The notes: generated from the sequence alone by a model not told the origin. 64,000 nt of DNA from Cololabis saira (GCF_033807715.1 NC_084599.1:7954125-8018124); one strand, 5' to 3'; counted from the first letter of the stretch, positions 36,930-49,560 are shown. Made by a program: numbers and translations.

Positions 36930-37215
36930 ATCAATTTTCTATATCTGCTTTATCCTTTGCAGGGTCACGGGGGCCTGCTGGAGCCTATCCCAGCTCATTT
37001 TCAGGCGAGAGGCAGGAGGATACACCCTGGACAGGTCACCAGTCTATCGCAGGGCCACATACAGACAACCAGACAAACTCACACTCACACCTACGGGCAA
37101 TTTAATATAATTAATTAACCTATTATGCATGTTTGTGGACTGTGGGAGAAAGCCGGAGTACCCGGAGTGAACCCACGCAAGCACACGCAGAACATGCAAA
37201 CTCCACACAGAAAGA
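36930..37215 (-). mobile_element. SINE of the GGCAGCACGGTGGC family, 5'-truncated
   Basis: Its reverse complement matches the body of the copy at 39915-40240: CTATGCGATAGACTGG-like, CTGTCCAGGGTGTA, GGATAGGCTCCAGCAG and AAAGGATAAAG blocks. The tRNA-like head is missing. Confidence 0.7.
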
Positions 37216-37229
37216 CCCCCACTTGACTT

Positions 37230-37337
37230 CAACTCAATTCAATTCAATTCAGTTCAATTCAATTCAATTCAATTCGATTCGATTCGATTCGATTCGATTC
37301 GATTCGATTCAATTCAATTCAATTCAATTCAATTTAA
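37230..37337. repeat. AATTC/GATTC pentamer array
   Basis: Tandem AATTC units enclose a block of about seven GATTC units, then return to AATTC. It forms the 3' tail of the minus-strand L2 copy next to it. Confidence 0.95.
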
Positions 37338-38530
37338 TTTATATAGCTAATACAACACAAATTGTCTCTAGACGCTTTCCAGAGACCCAGAACATGACCC
37401 CCGAGCAATTATGACATAAACATAACATAAACAATGGCAGGTAAAAACTCCCCTAGTGGGAGAAAAACCTTAAACCAAACAGTGAAAAAGGAAAAACTCC
37501 TCTTTAGGAGGGAAGAAACCTTGAGCAGGACCTGGATCATAAGGGGGGGACCCTCCTGCCAGAGGCCAGCTGGAAAGAGCAGGAAGAGAGAGAACAGACA
37601 GAGAGAATGAAGAACAGAGAGAGGAGAGACACAGACACTATGGCTTACTGGTGCACTACTGCGCACATGTAGACAGCAGATACTGAAGTGGTCGGAGGAC
37701 CAGATTGGAAGTTGGTTCCATAGTAATGGTGCCTGTTAGCAGAAGACCCGTCTTCCAAATCTAAATTTGTATACTCTAGGTCTGAACTACGAGTAAACCT
37801 GCATTCTGAGAACGGAGAGCTCTGCCGGGAACATAAGGCACTATCAGGTCTTGCAAATATCGCGGAGCTAAGCCGTTTTGGGCTTTATATGCAAGTAGTA
37901 ACATTTTGACTTGGATTCTGAGTTTTACAGGGAGCCAATGGAGTGAGGCTAACACAGGAGAGACGTGGTCTCTCCTGCTGATTCCTGTCAGCACTCGTGC
38001 TGCTGCATTTTGGATCAGCTGGAGCCTATTCAGCGAATAACTTGGACATCCTTCTAATAACACATTACAGTAATCTAGTCTAAAAGATACAAACGCATTA
38101 ATTAGTTTTTCCACATCACTCTGCGAGAGGATGTTCCTAATCTTTGCGATATACAGTATATGGAGATACGGAGATCCTGATCGAAAATAACACCAAGGCT
38201 TCTCACAGTTGTACCGGAAGCCATCACAACACCATGCCTTCCTAAGATGCTTTGGACCAAAAATAATAACCTCGATTTTATCGGAATTTAGAAGCAAAAC
38301 ATTTGGGCACATCCATTCCTTGATGTCCTTAAGACATGCCTGAAGTTTAGCTTACGGTTCTGTTTCATCTGGCTTCATAGACACATAGAGCTGCGTATCA
38401 TCAGCATAGCAATGAAAAAGGTGATTCTGGATTACACTTCCCAAGGGCTGCATGTATAAACTGAACAAGATTGGCTCTAGCACTGAACCCTGTGGAACAC
38501 CATAGCAGACCCTCGACTGTTCTGAAGAAA
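37230..38530 (-). pseudogene. L2-type LINE, 5'-truncated, reverse transcriptase partly readable
   Basis: On the minus strand [17 protein letters not shown] and [17 protein letters not shown] (catalytic YADD, near 38400) are followed, in another frame, by a 178-codon open frame (38312-37776) with RLDYCNVLLEGCP, LIQNAAARVLTG and LHWLPVKLRI, the usual L2 C-terminal RT blocks. A shared 3' non-coding region and the pentamer tail follow. The frame break and missing 5' part make it inactive. Confidence 0.9.
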
Positions 38531-38554
38531 TGTTGTGTACAATTCAACCATAAC

Positions 38555-38910
38555 TTAGCCTGTAGCCTGTAAATATTGAACTGTGAGTTCTTTAAGGTAA
38601 TGAGCTAGGCCGTTAAGGGCTTTATACATATGAAAAATTTCAAACTCTTATCTCAGATTTAACAGGAAGCCAACTATGGGAGGCTATGATTTAGAGTTAT
38701 TTGTGGAAATCATACGTACGAATAAAGAATTGCAGTAGTCCAATAGTTAAGTAAAAGGATGGATTGAGCAGTTTCTCTGCAATTATACAAATTCACACAA
38801 TGATACAAAGATGGAAGAATTTCAAGTAACATCTTTTGATGTGTTTTAGAGATGTACGACTTAAACCAAGTTAATGTGGTTCATTTAATACCAACGTGTT
38901 CAACAACACC
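38555..38910 (-). mobile_element. Second, older L2-like fragment
   Basis: A minus-strand stretch reads like YKALNGLAHYLKEL, the same L2 block as GLAPRYLQDL in the neighbouring copy, but more diverged. It is adjacent to the 5' break of that copy. Confidence 0.5.
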
Positions 38911-39235
38911 GAAATCTAGACAAGCGTAGACACAAGTCCGCTGTCTGAGGCCTTTAAACTGTTGGCAACTGTCACCGGTGCTGCTTTAGTTGTATAACAT
39001 CATCTGAATCCTGACTCAACAAATCATTTCTATGCAAATGGACACTTAGTTGATTTGCAATGTTTTTTTAAACATTAGAAATGAGAGGGAAATTGGAATT
39101 AGGCATATCATTAGCTAGCACTCCTGGATAAAAACAATGTTTTTTAAGTAGAAGTATAATTTTGGTGACCTTATAGGCCCAAGGCAAATAGCCCTTTAAT
39201 TACTTACCTTTAATTACGTACACATGTGCAACTGC

Positions 39236-39715
39236 TCATAAATGCAAATTTCTGATCAACCAATCACATGGCAGCTACTTAATGTATTTAGGCAAGTAGA
39301 CATGGTCAAAACGATGTAGTTCAACTGCAGTTCAAACCGTGAATCAGAATGGGGAACAAAGGTGATTTAAGTGACTTGAACGTGGCGTGGTTGTTGGTAC
39401 CAGATGACTGGGTATTTTAGAAACTGCTGATCAACTGGGATTTTCACGCACAACTATCTCTAGGGTTTACAGAGAACGGTCCAAAAAAGAGAAAATATCT
39501 GGTGAGCTGAGTTTTGTAGAGGTAAATGCCTTGTTGATGCCAGAGGTCAGAGGAGATGCCTAACCCTAACCCTTAATGCTATCATGTCAATATGGACGAA
39601 CTCTCTGAGGAATGTTTCCAGAACCATGTTGAATCTACGCCATGAAGGATTAAGGCAAAAGATGGTCCAACCCGGTACTAGAAAGGTGTACCTAATAAAG
39701 TGGCTGGTAAGTGTA
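39236..39715 (+). pseudogene. Tc1-like transposon, internally deleted
   Basis: From the left, the 5' flank and the transposase N-terminal region run to about 39558 (GTGGTTGTTGGTACCAGATG, then GATTTTCACGCACAACTATC), and then jump to the extreme 3' part of the gene (ATGCTATCATGTCAATATGG onward). The right terminal repeat, GGTGTACCTAATAAAGTGG, is clear; the left one is decayed. The middle of the transposase is missing. Confidence 0.85.
39559..39575. repeat. Telomere-type CCCTAA filler at the Tc1 deletion junction
   Basis: The sequence CCTAACCCTAACCCTTA sits exactly between the two remaining parts of the Tc1-like element. Confidence 0.7.
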
Positions 39716-39914
39716 GATTGATTATATCCAAAATGGAGATATTGAATAAGGGTAAATCTCTTTGAACAATCTTGTTGGGATGGGTCTAGGTGACATGTTG
39801 ACTGTTTGGATTAAGCTTTTTCTTATAAACAGTTCTTGCATGACTGTCCAATGTTGAAGACAATTTAAAAAACATTTTGTTTAAAGTTCTTTTAAACATA
39901 ACATATTCGGTTTG

Positions 39915-40240
39915 GGCAGCACGGTGGCTTGGTGGTTAGCACTGTTGCCTCACAGCAAGAAGATTCCTGGATCGACTCCCTGGCCCAGCGGGGGTTGGCA
40001 TGTTCTCCCCGTGCTTGTGTGGTTTCCCTCCCACAGTCTAAATTAATATTAATCGATGATTCTAAATTGCCTATAGGTGTGAGTATGTCTGGTTGTGTGT
40101 ATGTTTGTGGCCCTGTGATAGACTGGCAACCTGTCCAGGGTGAACCCCTGCCTCTCGCCTGTAATGAGCTGGGATAGGCTCCAGCAGACCCCCGTGACCC
40201 TGCAAAGGATAAAACAAGTATGAAAACATGGATGAATGGA
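39915..40240 (+). mobile_element. tRNA-derived SINE, nearly full length (GGCAGCACGGTGGC family)
   Basis: The head GGCAGCACGGTGGC with an A-box-like GGTGGTTAGC and a degenerate B-box is followed by CATGTTCTCCCCGTGC, TCCCACAGTC, TGATAGACTGGCAACCTG and GGGATAGGCTCCAGCAG. It ends in an ATGGATGAATGGA tail. Confidence 0.75.
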
Positions 40241-40689
40241 TATTATGTTTCTTTGCCAAAACCAAAGGTGACGTGCCGTATATTTTTTGTTGCACTGATT
40301 CTTGGCCACCTGCTAAGAGTTTTTGGTGCGATTGGTTTAAAAAAGGAGACCATTTTTTCACCAACAATATTTCTTTTACACACTTTTATCACTTTAAAGA
40401 GGATGGAAGTCTAATTTTGTTTTATATGGATGGAGTTAAGTTTTGTTTTTTAGCTTTTGCTAAGTTACCAGGCTGAGGACTGCATACAAATACATACAAT
40501 TGAATATCAAACATCGCCCCAAAATACTGACCAATTAGTAACATTATGTACTGTATTTAATTAACTGACCTACTTGTATGAGCATGATTTGCTTTAGTTT
40601 TGAATAAAATAAATATATAAGATTTATTTAGTTTGACTAATCAACAGTCTATTAAATTATTTCCCAGTCAACACTAGAGACTCCTCTTA

Positions 40690-41650
40690 AACTCTTGCAA
40701 AAGGGATTTCATCATGCCAAAGAGGAATATAATGAGCCAGAAGACTGGTGAATGCTTATCTGAAGGGGAAGAGGCTCTAGTGCCACTTCCAAGCACTTCA
40801 TTGTGCCTAGGACAGATGTTTGATTAATTACTGGAACATATAAAACCTTTCAAAAACAACATGAATGTGGTTCAATGAGCAAGATTTCCAAAACTTTGGA
40901 AAGAATAACAGCGAGGGATGTCTAGACGAATCTCTGAATGTCTGCAGGTGTGATTGTTGCTGAACTGGCTTTTTCTGGACTTGGTGTTCCCGTGGAAGTC
41001 TTTTGTTGGGGTCTTTGGAGGTCACTGTCCAAGAATAACTTCACCGCTCCCACAGCAGCAAATCAAAGGCAGACTGAGGTTTGCCCCTGAACATCTGAAA
41101 CGTGTCGATGAGCTGTAGATGTCGATACTGCTTTTGTTCGCCGAAGGAAAGGAGAGGCCTTCAGCTCAAAGAAACACAGTTCCCCGATGAAACATGGTGG
41201 CAAGAATTTAACGTTGTGGGGGTGTTTCGCTGCTTCAGGCACAGGGAACCTTGTTTGGGTGCATGCGATCATGAAAAGAGAAGATTATGTCGATATTCTG
41301 AGAAACAATGTCAAGAAACCTGCCGCTAGTCTAGTTTCAGGTCACCACGGGATCTTCAAACAAGACAATGACCCAAACCATACATCTAAATTCATCCCAA
41401 CAAAATCCAGGTCCTCTTAGCAGCCGTCTTAGAACCCAAATCTCACTCATACTGAGAATCTGAAAAGGAAGCTCAAGGTTAATGTCTGTGCTCTGAAACC
41501 TCACAGTCTGAATGAGCTGAAATTATACGCCAGGGAAGAATGTCACGAGATCCCTCAGGAGACATGTGCCAACATAGATGGGAACTGCCATAAGAGATTC
41601 TTGTCAGCAGTAAGTCACAGAGGCCACACTAATGAGTATTAATTGTCAGG
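40690..41650 (+). pseudogene. Tc1-like transposase relic
   Basis: The plus-strand frame 41187-41420 contains MKHGGKNLTLWGCFAASGTG and QDNDPNHTSKF, the Tc1 DDE-domain blocks. The following segment still shows LNPN where LNPIE is usual. Upstream N-terminal sequence from about 40710 is broken by stops and shifts. No clear terminal repeats were found. Confidence 0.85.
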
Positions 41651-43404
41651 GTGCTTTTAATTTGGATATTTAAGTTGTATGTTTTTGATGGATCCGAACT
41701 CACCAGAAGACCTTGGCGGTAATGAACGTGCACAACGGATCCAGAAACCATTTTAATGGAGGGGGAAAGAGAAGTAAAATTATGTCCGAAACTAAAAGGT
41801 AGAGAAGATTAAATAAAAAAAAAAACAGCTTTTCCTTTAAGTGCTTTAATCGTTGCATAATTGCCTTGACAAACTACTCCAGACTCTGCATGTGCACGCA
41901 AACAAACACAAACACAACACCATGTGTTGCTCCTAACAACTTTGCTTTAATGAAATGTCACAAATCCTTAATGGCTCTCAATGTCTCGTGATGAATTTCA
42001 TAATTATTCAGTCCCACACAAGTTGAGCAGGAAATTCATCAGTCAAAGTTAAATTAGGTGGGATCCATTATGGTTCTGCGTCTTGTAGGGACATTCAGTG
42101 TGTTAGCTCCTTACACCCATTGCTATAATTGGGAGCATATTTCATTTGGCTCTAATTCAACTTTACCAAGTGTTTATGCCTGTCTCCCTTCCCCCATTCT
42201 TTATTAACAGCAACATGGTCTATGCTGTGCATCCAGTCTGTTATTCCATACAAAGCAGTGCAAGAGATGACACTGTTTATTTATACTGCACTGTTACATT
42301 AAAGCTCAGAATTTGCGCATTTCTCTCTCAGTCTAAAACCGAATCAAGTCGTCAGGCTCCATCTTAACCGATTCAACAGAAATATCAAATGAAAGAAGGT
42401 GAAAGATGCAGTGATATCTGCTCAATTTGACTTAGATGAAAACAAGGCAATAGTGAAAGAGGGCTTTGTCTTATCACCAGGAATCCGGGGTCGGAGCACG
42501 CAGGTCCTTGTTCATCAGTGGCACACAGCGGAGGGGATAATTTCTTTAGGATGACTGACGATGGCTTCCTTTCACAGATGCCTCTCTTGTTTGTTTCATG
42601 GCTGGCCTGGGATTTGCCTTTTCCTCACTCTTCTGCCTTTTGCTCTGACAACCTGCAGACATCTTAGATGAGTGGCATTTTTCCCACAGAGACGCTGAGT
42701 CTCCGACATGACAGAATGAGCAGGAACGCCTCTCTTTCAAGTGTTGAGGCCGTGGAAAACTAAGAACGAGGCAAAAAAAAAAATGTGAATGTATCACAAC
42801 CAAGAAACATTTTTTTACACTATTTGAAAGATGTTATCTTGCATTCATTGGAAAGAGATGTCTTCTTTCCCTGGAGGCAGCAATTTCAGTTTTCCCAAAA
42901 ACAAACAAATAAACAAACAAAACCTTTGTTTATAAGCAATATTGTCTCTTTGCAGTAAGACTTTCACAAAAACTTTCAACAATGTTGCTTTGAGCAGAGT
43001 CAAGAGGACAATTAATCCAGATGTGCTTGATTTAATTTTGAGAATAGCAGGAAATTGGCTGAAACCTTAAAATGCTGTAAAATTATGTGTAAATATGACA
43101 GTTGTGATGGATACGTTTACACTTAAAATTATTCATTTCACAATCGCATACCAGTTACCACAATAATATTATATCTGAAAACAACATCTTACAGTTAAGA
43201 TTCTTTTAATATCATATGTCACACATTTGCCAAGAATAATAGCCTCTAGCAAAGCAGCATGCTGTTACTCGCAGTCTAAACAGAAAATACTTAATTAAAC
43301 AAATATAATAGGGGAAGGATTAGCTGAAAACATCTCTGTCTGTAAATGTGTTAGTTTTATCACCTGTGTTCATTTATGGTTAGCTGTCCAGTTGCCCGTA
43401 CCAC
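41651..43404. other. Intergenic, no gene seen
   Basis: A poly-A tract (41810) and AAACAAAC-type simple sequence (42897-42922) are present. Nothing else was recognised. Confidence 0.4.
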
Positions 43405-44157
43405 ATAGGGTTAGTGTTAGGGTTAGGGTTATAGTGTTAGGGTTATAGGGTTAGGGTTATAGTGTTAGGGTTATAGGGTTAGGGTTATAGGGTTATAGGG
43501 TTATAGGGTTATAGGGTTATAGGGTTAGGGTTATAGTGTTAGGGTTATAGGGTTAGGGTTATAGGGTTAGGGTTATAGGGTTATAGGGTTAGGGTTATAG
43601 TGTTAGGGTTATAGGGTTAGGGTTATAGGGTTAGTGTTAGGGTTATAGGGTTAGGGTTATAGGGTTAGTGTAAGGGTTAGGGTTATATGGTTAGTGTTAG
43701 GGTTAGGGTTATAGTGTTAGGGTTAGGGTTATAGTGTTAGGGTTATAGGGTTAGGGTTATAGGGTTAGGGTTATAGGGTTATAGGGTTAGGGTTATAGGG
43801 TTAGGGTTATAGGGTTAGGGTTATAGGGTTAGGGTTATAGGGTTATAGGGTTATAGGGTTAGGGTTATAGGGTTAGGGTTATAGGGTTAGGGTTATAGGG
43901 TTAGGGTTATAGGGTTAGGGTTATAGGGTTAGGGTTATAGGGTTAAGGTTATACGGTTAGGGTTATAGGGTTAGTGTTAGGGTTAGGATTAGGGTTAGGG
44001 TTATAGGGTTAGGGTTATAGGGTTAGGGTTAGGGTTATAGGGTTAGGGTTATAGGGTTAGGGTTATGGGGTTAGTGTTAGGGTTAGTGTTAGGGTTAGGG
44101 TTATAGTGTTAGGGTTAGGGTTATAGGGTTAGGGTTAGGGTTATAGGGTTATAGGGT
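43405..44157 (+). repeat. Interstitial telomere-like array
   Basis: About 750 bp is built almost only from GGGTTA and GGGTTATA units, with rarer GTGTTA, GGGTTAT variants. Over long stretches the two alternate as a 14-bp period. Unique sequence lies on both sides, so this is internal, not a chromosome end. Confidence 0.95.
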
Positions 44158-44712
44158 TGGACTAGGAGGCCAGCAGCTCACTGTGGTCGATAGCTGACAC
44201 CCAGTTGACATGGTTACCTGCTTGAACCTTTTCTTTCCCATAATGCACATGAAGCTCACCATGATTCATTAAAACACTTACTCACAAATATTTACCCGTT
44301 GTCTAGCTTGTGGTTTAAAACATGTTTTCATCAAGACTATTTGATAATACCCTTTTTCACCCTATTTTTTCTGATTTTACCTCTGAGTGTCTCATTCAAG
44401 AAATAAGATGACTTCCAGGAGCTGGGAAATTGGAGCCCAGAGCTCAAGTTTTCTAAATTAACTTTTTAATTTTATTCTTTTAATTCATTAAACATTTTGT
44501 TTGCTCCCTTTTTTAAGCATTGCTTTCTAATAAAATATATAGTATTAATGCTTGACAAGTATAGGGATGGAAGTTGATAAGATCTTTAGAGTCCAGTTCC
44601 ATTTTCAATTCTGCTTAACGATTCGGTTCTTAGTCGAATCTTTTATCGATTCTCATTTGGAAAAAAAGAACAACAAAAGGATAAAAGGTCAATTAGCATC
44701 ACCAATATAACA

Positions 44713-45520
44713 TTTCAATTCAATTCAATTCAATTCAATTTTATTTATATAGCGTCTAATACAACAGAGTTGTCTCTAGACGCTTTACAGAGACCCATAC
44801 CCAGAACATGACCCCCGAGCAGTTATTACATAAACAATGGCAGGTAAAAACTCCCCTAGTGGGAGAAAAACCTTAAGCCAAACAGTGGCAAGGAAAAACT
44901 CCCCTTTAGGAGGGAAGAAACCTTGAGCAGGACCAGGCTCATCAGGGGGGACCCTCCTGCCGAGGGCCAGACTGGTGGGTCAGGGACGGCAACAGCACAG
45001 CAGGCAGGTGGAAGCAGCAACGGGATGACCGGGGGTGGGGACCGCAGGCCAGCATTCAGCTCCCGAAGCTCCGGCCCAATCAGCAAGTCCCAGGTTGGGG
45101 TGCAGGGTCAGGAAAAGACTTGTGCTCCGTAATGCAAGCTACAAGCCACCCACGACCACCTGCAGGACAAAAGAGAGAAAAGGGAGGAGAAGGGGGGGCC
45201 AGCAACGGGATGACCAGGGGTGGGGACCGCAGGCCAGCACGCAGCTCCCGAAGCTCCGGCCCAATCAGCAAGTCCCAGGTTGGGGTGCAGGGTCGGGGAA
45301 AGACTTGTGCTCCGTAATGCAAGCTACAAGCCACCCACGACCACCTGCAGGTTCCGGTGTCCGGCAAAGGATGCTGCAACATGGACAAAAGAGAGAAAAG
45401 GGAGGAGAAGGGGGGGCCAGCACAAGAAACCACAGGAGCGACTCTGACACACTAAAGTTTACACTACCTAGAGATTTACCAACACCAGCTAGAGGTTTAC
45501 TAAACACTAACTAAACACAA
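44713..45520 (-). mobile_element. L2-type LINE 3' end with internal tandem duplication
   Basis: A TTCAA tail (44713-44740) and the non-coding 3' region shared with 37230-37580 are followed by a 185-bp segment repeated in tandem (starts at 45016 and 45201; the second unit has a roughly 33-bp insertion near 45350). No RT is readable. Confidence 0.8.
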
Positions 45521-47280
45521 ACTACTAACATTTGAATAATAATAAATTAAATATTCTTCTGTAGAAATTAACACAATACAACATCAATTATTCTGTGGCG
45601 ATTCCACAAGAATGTCCAATATTTTTCCAATAGAAATTAAAATTCTCTTTTTTAAAAGGATGTATGAAATATATGATATACTCAAAAATAAAACTGTCAG
45701 ACGGTGACAAATGCAATCAAGTCAAATCCAACCAAACTGTATGTTGCAAATCTGCAACTCTAACCCTCTGACAAAATATCCACTTGGCAAGTATTGAAAG
45801 TTGCCCTGCTGTCTTTTTTACTGAAATGTAACCAGACTTTCGAGACACTGTATCACTTGGGCGCCATGTTTACTATTGACTGCTGGCTACTTAACTAGCG
45901 TGATGATGTCATTCGTGCCCCCTGGAATTGAAACGAGAATCATTTGCAAAATTTGAAAAGGATTTCAAGGAATTGAAACACTGGGAACCGGTTCTGAACA
46001 AGAACCGGTTATCGATTCCCATCTCTAGACAAGTAGAATGACTCAAACCACATGGCACACCCACAAGTTCAAGTTCTTACACCACACGCAGACTCATATA
46101 TTGAGGTTTCCAACCGCAGACGACATTATTCCTGTTTAGCTAACTTGTTTTTTGTCTTGACGCCAGTAATCAGACATATTCGTGCAACAACCAGTCAACT
46201 TACTCTTTTTTTCCTTAAAGCCATCTATAACCACAAGGATATATTTTGATATACGCGTGGGAAACACCCTTGTTGATTAGAGATAAATGTACTAGGTTAA
46301 CGACATCATTACCTACATTGTTCCAACATTGATCTCAGGAAACACTTGCATGATACCTGCGTGATTCCAACTATGTTGGTAATCAATAATGGTTTGGGGA
46401 AATATTTCCCAGGTCTGTTAGGACCACTTGGGTATTTTATAGCTTTGACAAAAAAACTAACAAAAAAACAAACTTATGTGAATCATTTTCAATTAAATCC
46501 CATCACTAAAATGATTTTACAGGTGAACGTGTTCTTGGTTTTATTACGGTACCTTATTAGGGCCTTTTGTGATATAATTACTGACCAGTAGTCCATAAGT
46601 GTAAAGTGAGGTCAAATGAACACTTTTCATCGTTCATTTTTTTCACTAACCACAACTTAAATATCCATTCAGGTCCAAATTAGTCCATTTGAAGGAAGTC
46701 AGCTATGTTTGTTTTCTTGCACTCTTCTCCTTCCTGCATCCAAACCTATTTTCACCAGGCTGGGTGGACAAAGGCGGAAGAGGTTTGGTTGGGGTCATAC
46801 ATATCAAGAGGAGGGTGTTTCTCGCAGGCATTTTGGCATCAATATTTACTTTCTTAGACCAATAACAATCCCACTCCAAAAAGTTGAAAAGCATGAGGGC
46901 GTGTGTGTTGCTGAAACAACCATGGTGAATATATCAGCTCTGATCAAAGCTTTTCACAAATACTTGATTTAACAGCTTTGCAAAAAAGCCAAACAAAGGA
47001 GTCATGTTAAACTTTACTCTACTTTACTGGGAAAAGCAGCACCCTGCCAAATGTTGCCTCATTTTGTTGGGCAAGATTTGACTTTTGGCCAGAATTGTAC
47101 ATTATTTTCTGAGAGCTGGAACTCTGTGTTACAATATGCTCAAAGAAAAGTGGGCGCTTTGTTTTTTTTCAGTCCACTCTCCTTGAAATAACCTTTCAAT
47201 TCAATTGTTGTTCACTTGATAAACTTTTATTTGCGTATTTAGAGCTTATACATTTATTTATTTAGACCTATCTAGTTAGT
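45521..47280. other. Intergenic, no gene seen
   Basis: No domain-bearing frame was found. Inverted GAACCGGTTC-type sequence near 45985-46015 echoes CGATTCGGTTCTTA at 44618 and may be an old DNA element wrapped around the L2 insertion. Confidence 0.35.
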
Positions 47281-47350
47281 ACCATCACCTTGGAGATATC
47301 CATGACTCTAAGCAGGAGTAAGCGGGTTTAGATGCTGGATGGATTTATTT
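47281..47350 (+). mobile_element. 3' tail fragment of the GGCAGCACGGTGGC SINE family
   Basis: TAAGCGGGTTTAGATGCTGG followed by ATGGAT matches the usual 3' end of the family. Confidence 0.4.
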
Positions 47351-49484
47351 ACTTTTGGTTTCTTTGTGCTCTCAGTGGCAGCGATGACTAGATTCTCTGG
47401 TGGTTTTTTAGTCAGTAAGAGCCATTACCTGTTAATGTCACAAAAGTCACTCTCATTTAAAAAAATATATTTTCGTTATTTGTTAGTGATACAGTGGTTT
47501 AAACATGTGGATGTTTCATGCAAGACATGGTGTTTAACATGACAGGAAAAGAGGTAATCCTGCATATTGATTATAAGACAATTTTATGAGTGGTTATGCA
47601 TAGCTTCTTTATTTTTTTTTAATTAAATCTAAGATCACTACCCAAGTATATCTGGACAGGAACTCCAAGTGTCTGTTGAACCAGAAATGTCAAGAGGTCC
47701 AAACTGGGTGAATCTGTCATGTAAGAGGACTTTTGTTGAGTTGCTGCTCAGAGCTGAGGGATAAACTCAATTTTTGCCGAAGCATTTCCTGAGTTATTAA
47801 GAGACAGGCATTTTCCACAGACGCGGAAGGCCTTCATTTAGACCTTATTGCAGTCTCTTAATCTTATTCGGCCCACATCATGGCTGTGTTTGTCCAAAAA
47901 GCCTTCACTGTTGAGCTGACCTGATTGGGAGGTAATAAAAATCTAAGTCGAGCAAAGAAAGAAATAAGCTACATTCAAGCATGCACGCACACACTCGTAG
48001 AAAATAGCACCCTTATCATCCCTGTTTCATTTAGAGTTGATTGCTGTCGGATTATAATGCAATCATCACGCTGTGTGAGCTGTAACTATGGGAACTGGTT
48101 TTAACTGTTTATCTTGCCAGAGATCTTAATTTAAGTTTGAACACTCTGGATTGCTTAGATGTAAGAGACATGGGAAATTGCCAAAAAGAAAAAAAGAGAG
48201 CGAGAGAGAGGGAGAAGGGGAAACAAATGAAGAAACAGATACGTTTTTGTTCTTTTTCTTGTATTTCACATGCAATTTAATTTGTCTTTGAAAGAAAATC
48301 AATTCATGATGACAATCCACAGGGCAGTAATGAAAGCAGAGAAGTTCCTACCATGGGAAAGTTTCTGTTGGAGAATGCCACTAATCTTGGCAAAATGAAT
48401 CATTCACACTTTATTTGGACATCTGTGTTAACCCCCACGCTACCCCTCCTTTTCCTATCCCACCTCCTCCTGACTTTCATTCATTTGTGACAGTTTTATC
48501 ACAAGTTGTGCAGGTGGCTGGAAGCTCGGGAGTCAAATAAGAAAGCCTCGTGGAGACAGTACATAGTGCTGAGAAGCTGGTGAATTTCTAATGATGCTTC
48601 CTCTGCTTTGGATCGTGGGACTATTCTAGAGAAAGTATCAACACATTAAATGGTACGTGAGACTGAAAAACACCAAGAACTGTTTGCACTGACTCTAACG
48701 CTATTGCAGTTTATCAAACAAAGATCTCTTTAACTTGAGGTAAGAACAAAGCCAAATGAAAGGATATGAGGCTCTCGTTATATAAGCCTAACTCTATTCC
48801 AAATACGGGAAAATGAAAGTCTCCATAGCATTCACAAAGTACTTTCACCTTCATGGCTTCCCAAGAATGTCTGCTTCGCCTTATTTTAAAACTAGCAATA
48901 CTAAGGTTAATTTCTTGTTTTGTACAGGGGTTTCATGCATTTCCGTTTCTGCTGATGCTGTTTATTGAAATTTGCCATCAAGGCCGTTATCCAATGACAC
49001 AACCTGCCTTGTGTCAACAGCCCAAGCTGCTGTTGCTGGTGCAGTGGCATGACGAATGTGTACTAAGCACTTTTTCTTTCCTTTTTTTTAAGTTAAGGTG
49101 ATACCTCATGACCATGAGAGTAGTTTCACACCATGCGCATCCCCTCATGACTAAGCTTTCTATCTTCTAAGGGGGAAAAAAGAAAAGTCAAATCAAACTG
49201 TCCTGGCTCTGGCAGAACTAGCCCCCTCAGATCTGAGGCCGGCAGAGCTCCTTCCATATGTGATGCTGTAGAACAGGAGATTAGTAACACGACTGGGTGC
49301 TTGGGGACTAAATAGTTTTTATAATTACTAGCAGGGGTAAGGAAAGGCCTAAATGGCCCAGAACTGTGTTCTGGTAAGAGATTGTTCGGGCATGCTCAGA
49401 TTAGTCCAGTTGTACTGTGCTCTACCTCGTCCTGATTCTGTGCCTGGCCTGCATTCAGATTACTCGAATCTTAATTGTGCATGA
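47351..49484. other. Intergenic, low repeat content
   Basis: No gene was recognised. The part from 47740 to 48650 has a balanced, motif-rich look and could be conserved non-coding; this is inference. Confidence 0.35.
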
Positions 49485-49560
49485 GGAGGGACATTGCTGG
49501 GATTTGAACCAGGAATCTTCTCACTGTGAGTCAGTGGTGAAAAACACCAGGCCCAGTATA
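49485..49560 (-). mobile_element. SINE head fragment (GGCAGCACGGTGGC family)
   Basis: The minus strand contains CTCACAGTGAGAAGATTCCT followed by a GGTTCAAATCC B-box, as in the head of the copy at 39915. Confidence 0.5.

Noticed and set aside
43405..44157. A true chromosome end
   Set aside because: Unique sequence and further repeats continue for 20 kb to the right, and the units are not pure TTAGGG.
43405..44157. CRISPR-like array
   Set aside because: There are no spacers; the units are continuous telomere-like repeats in eukaryotic DNA.
45035..45514. 159- and 117-codon frames
   Set aside because: They lie within the tandemly duplicated non-coding 3' region of an L2 copy and are created by the repeat.
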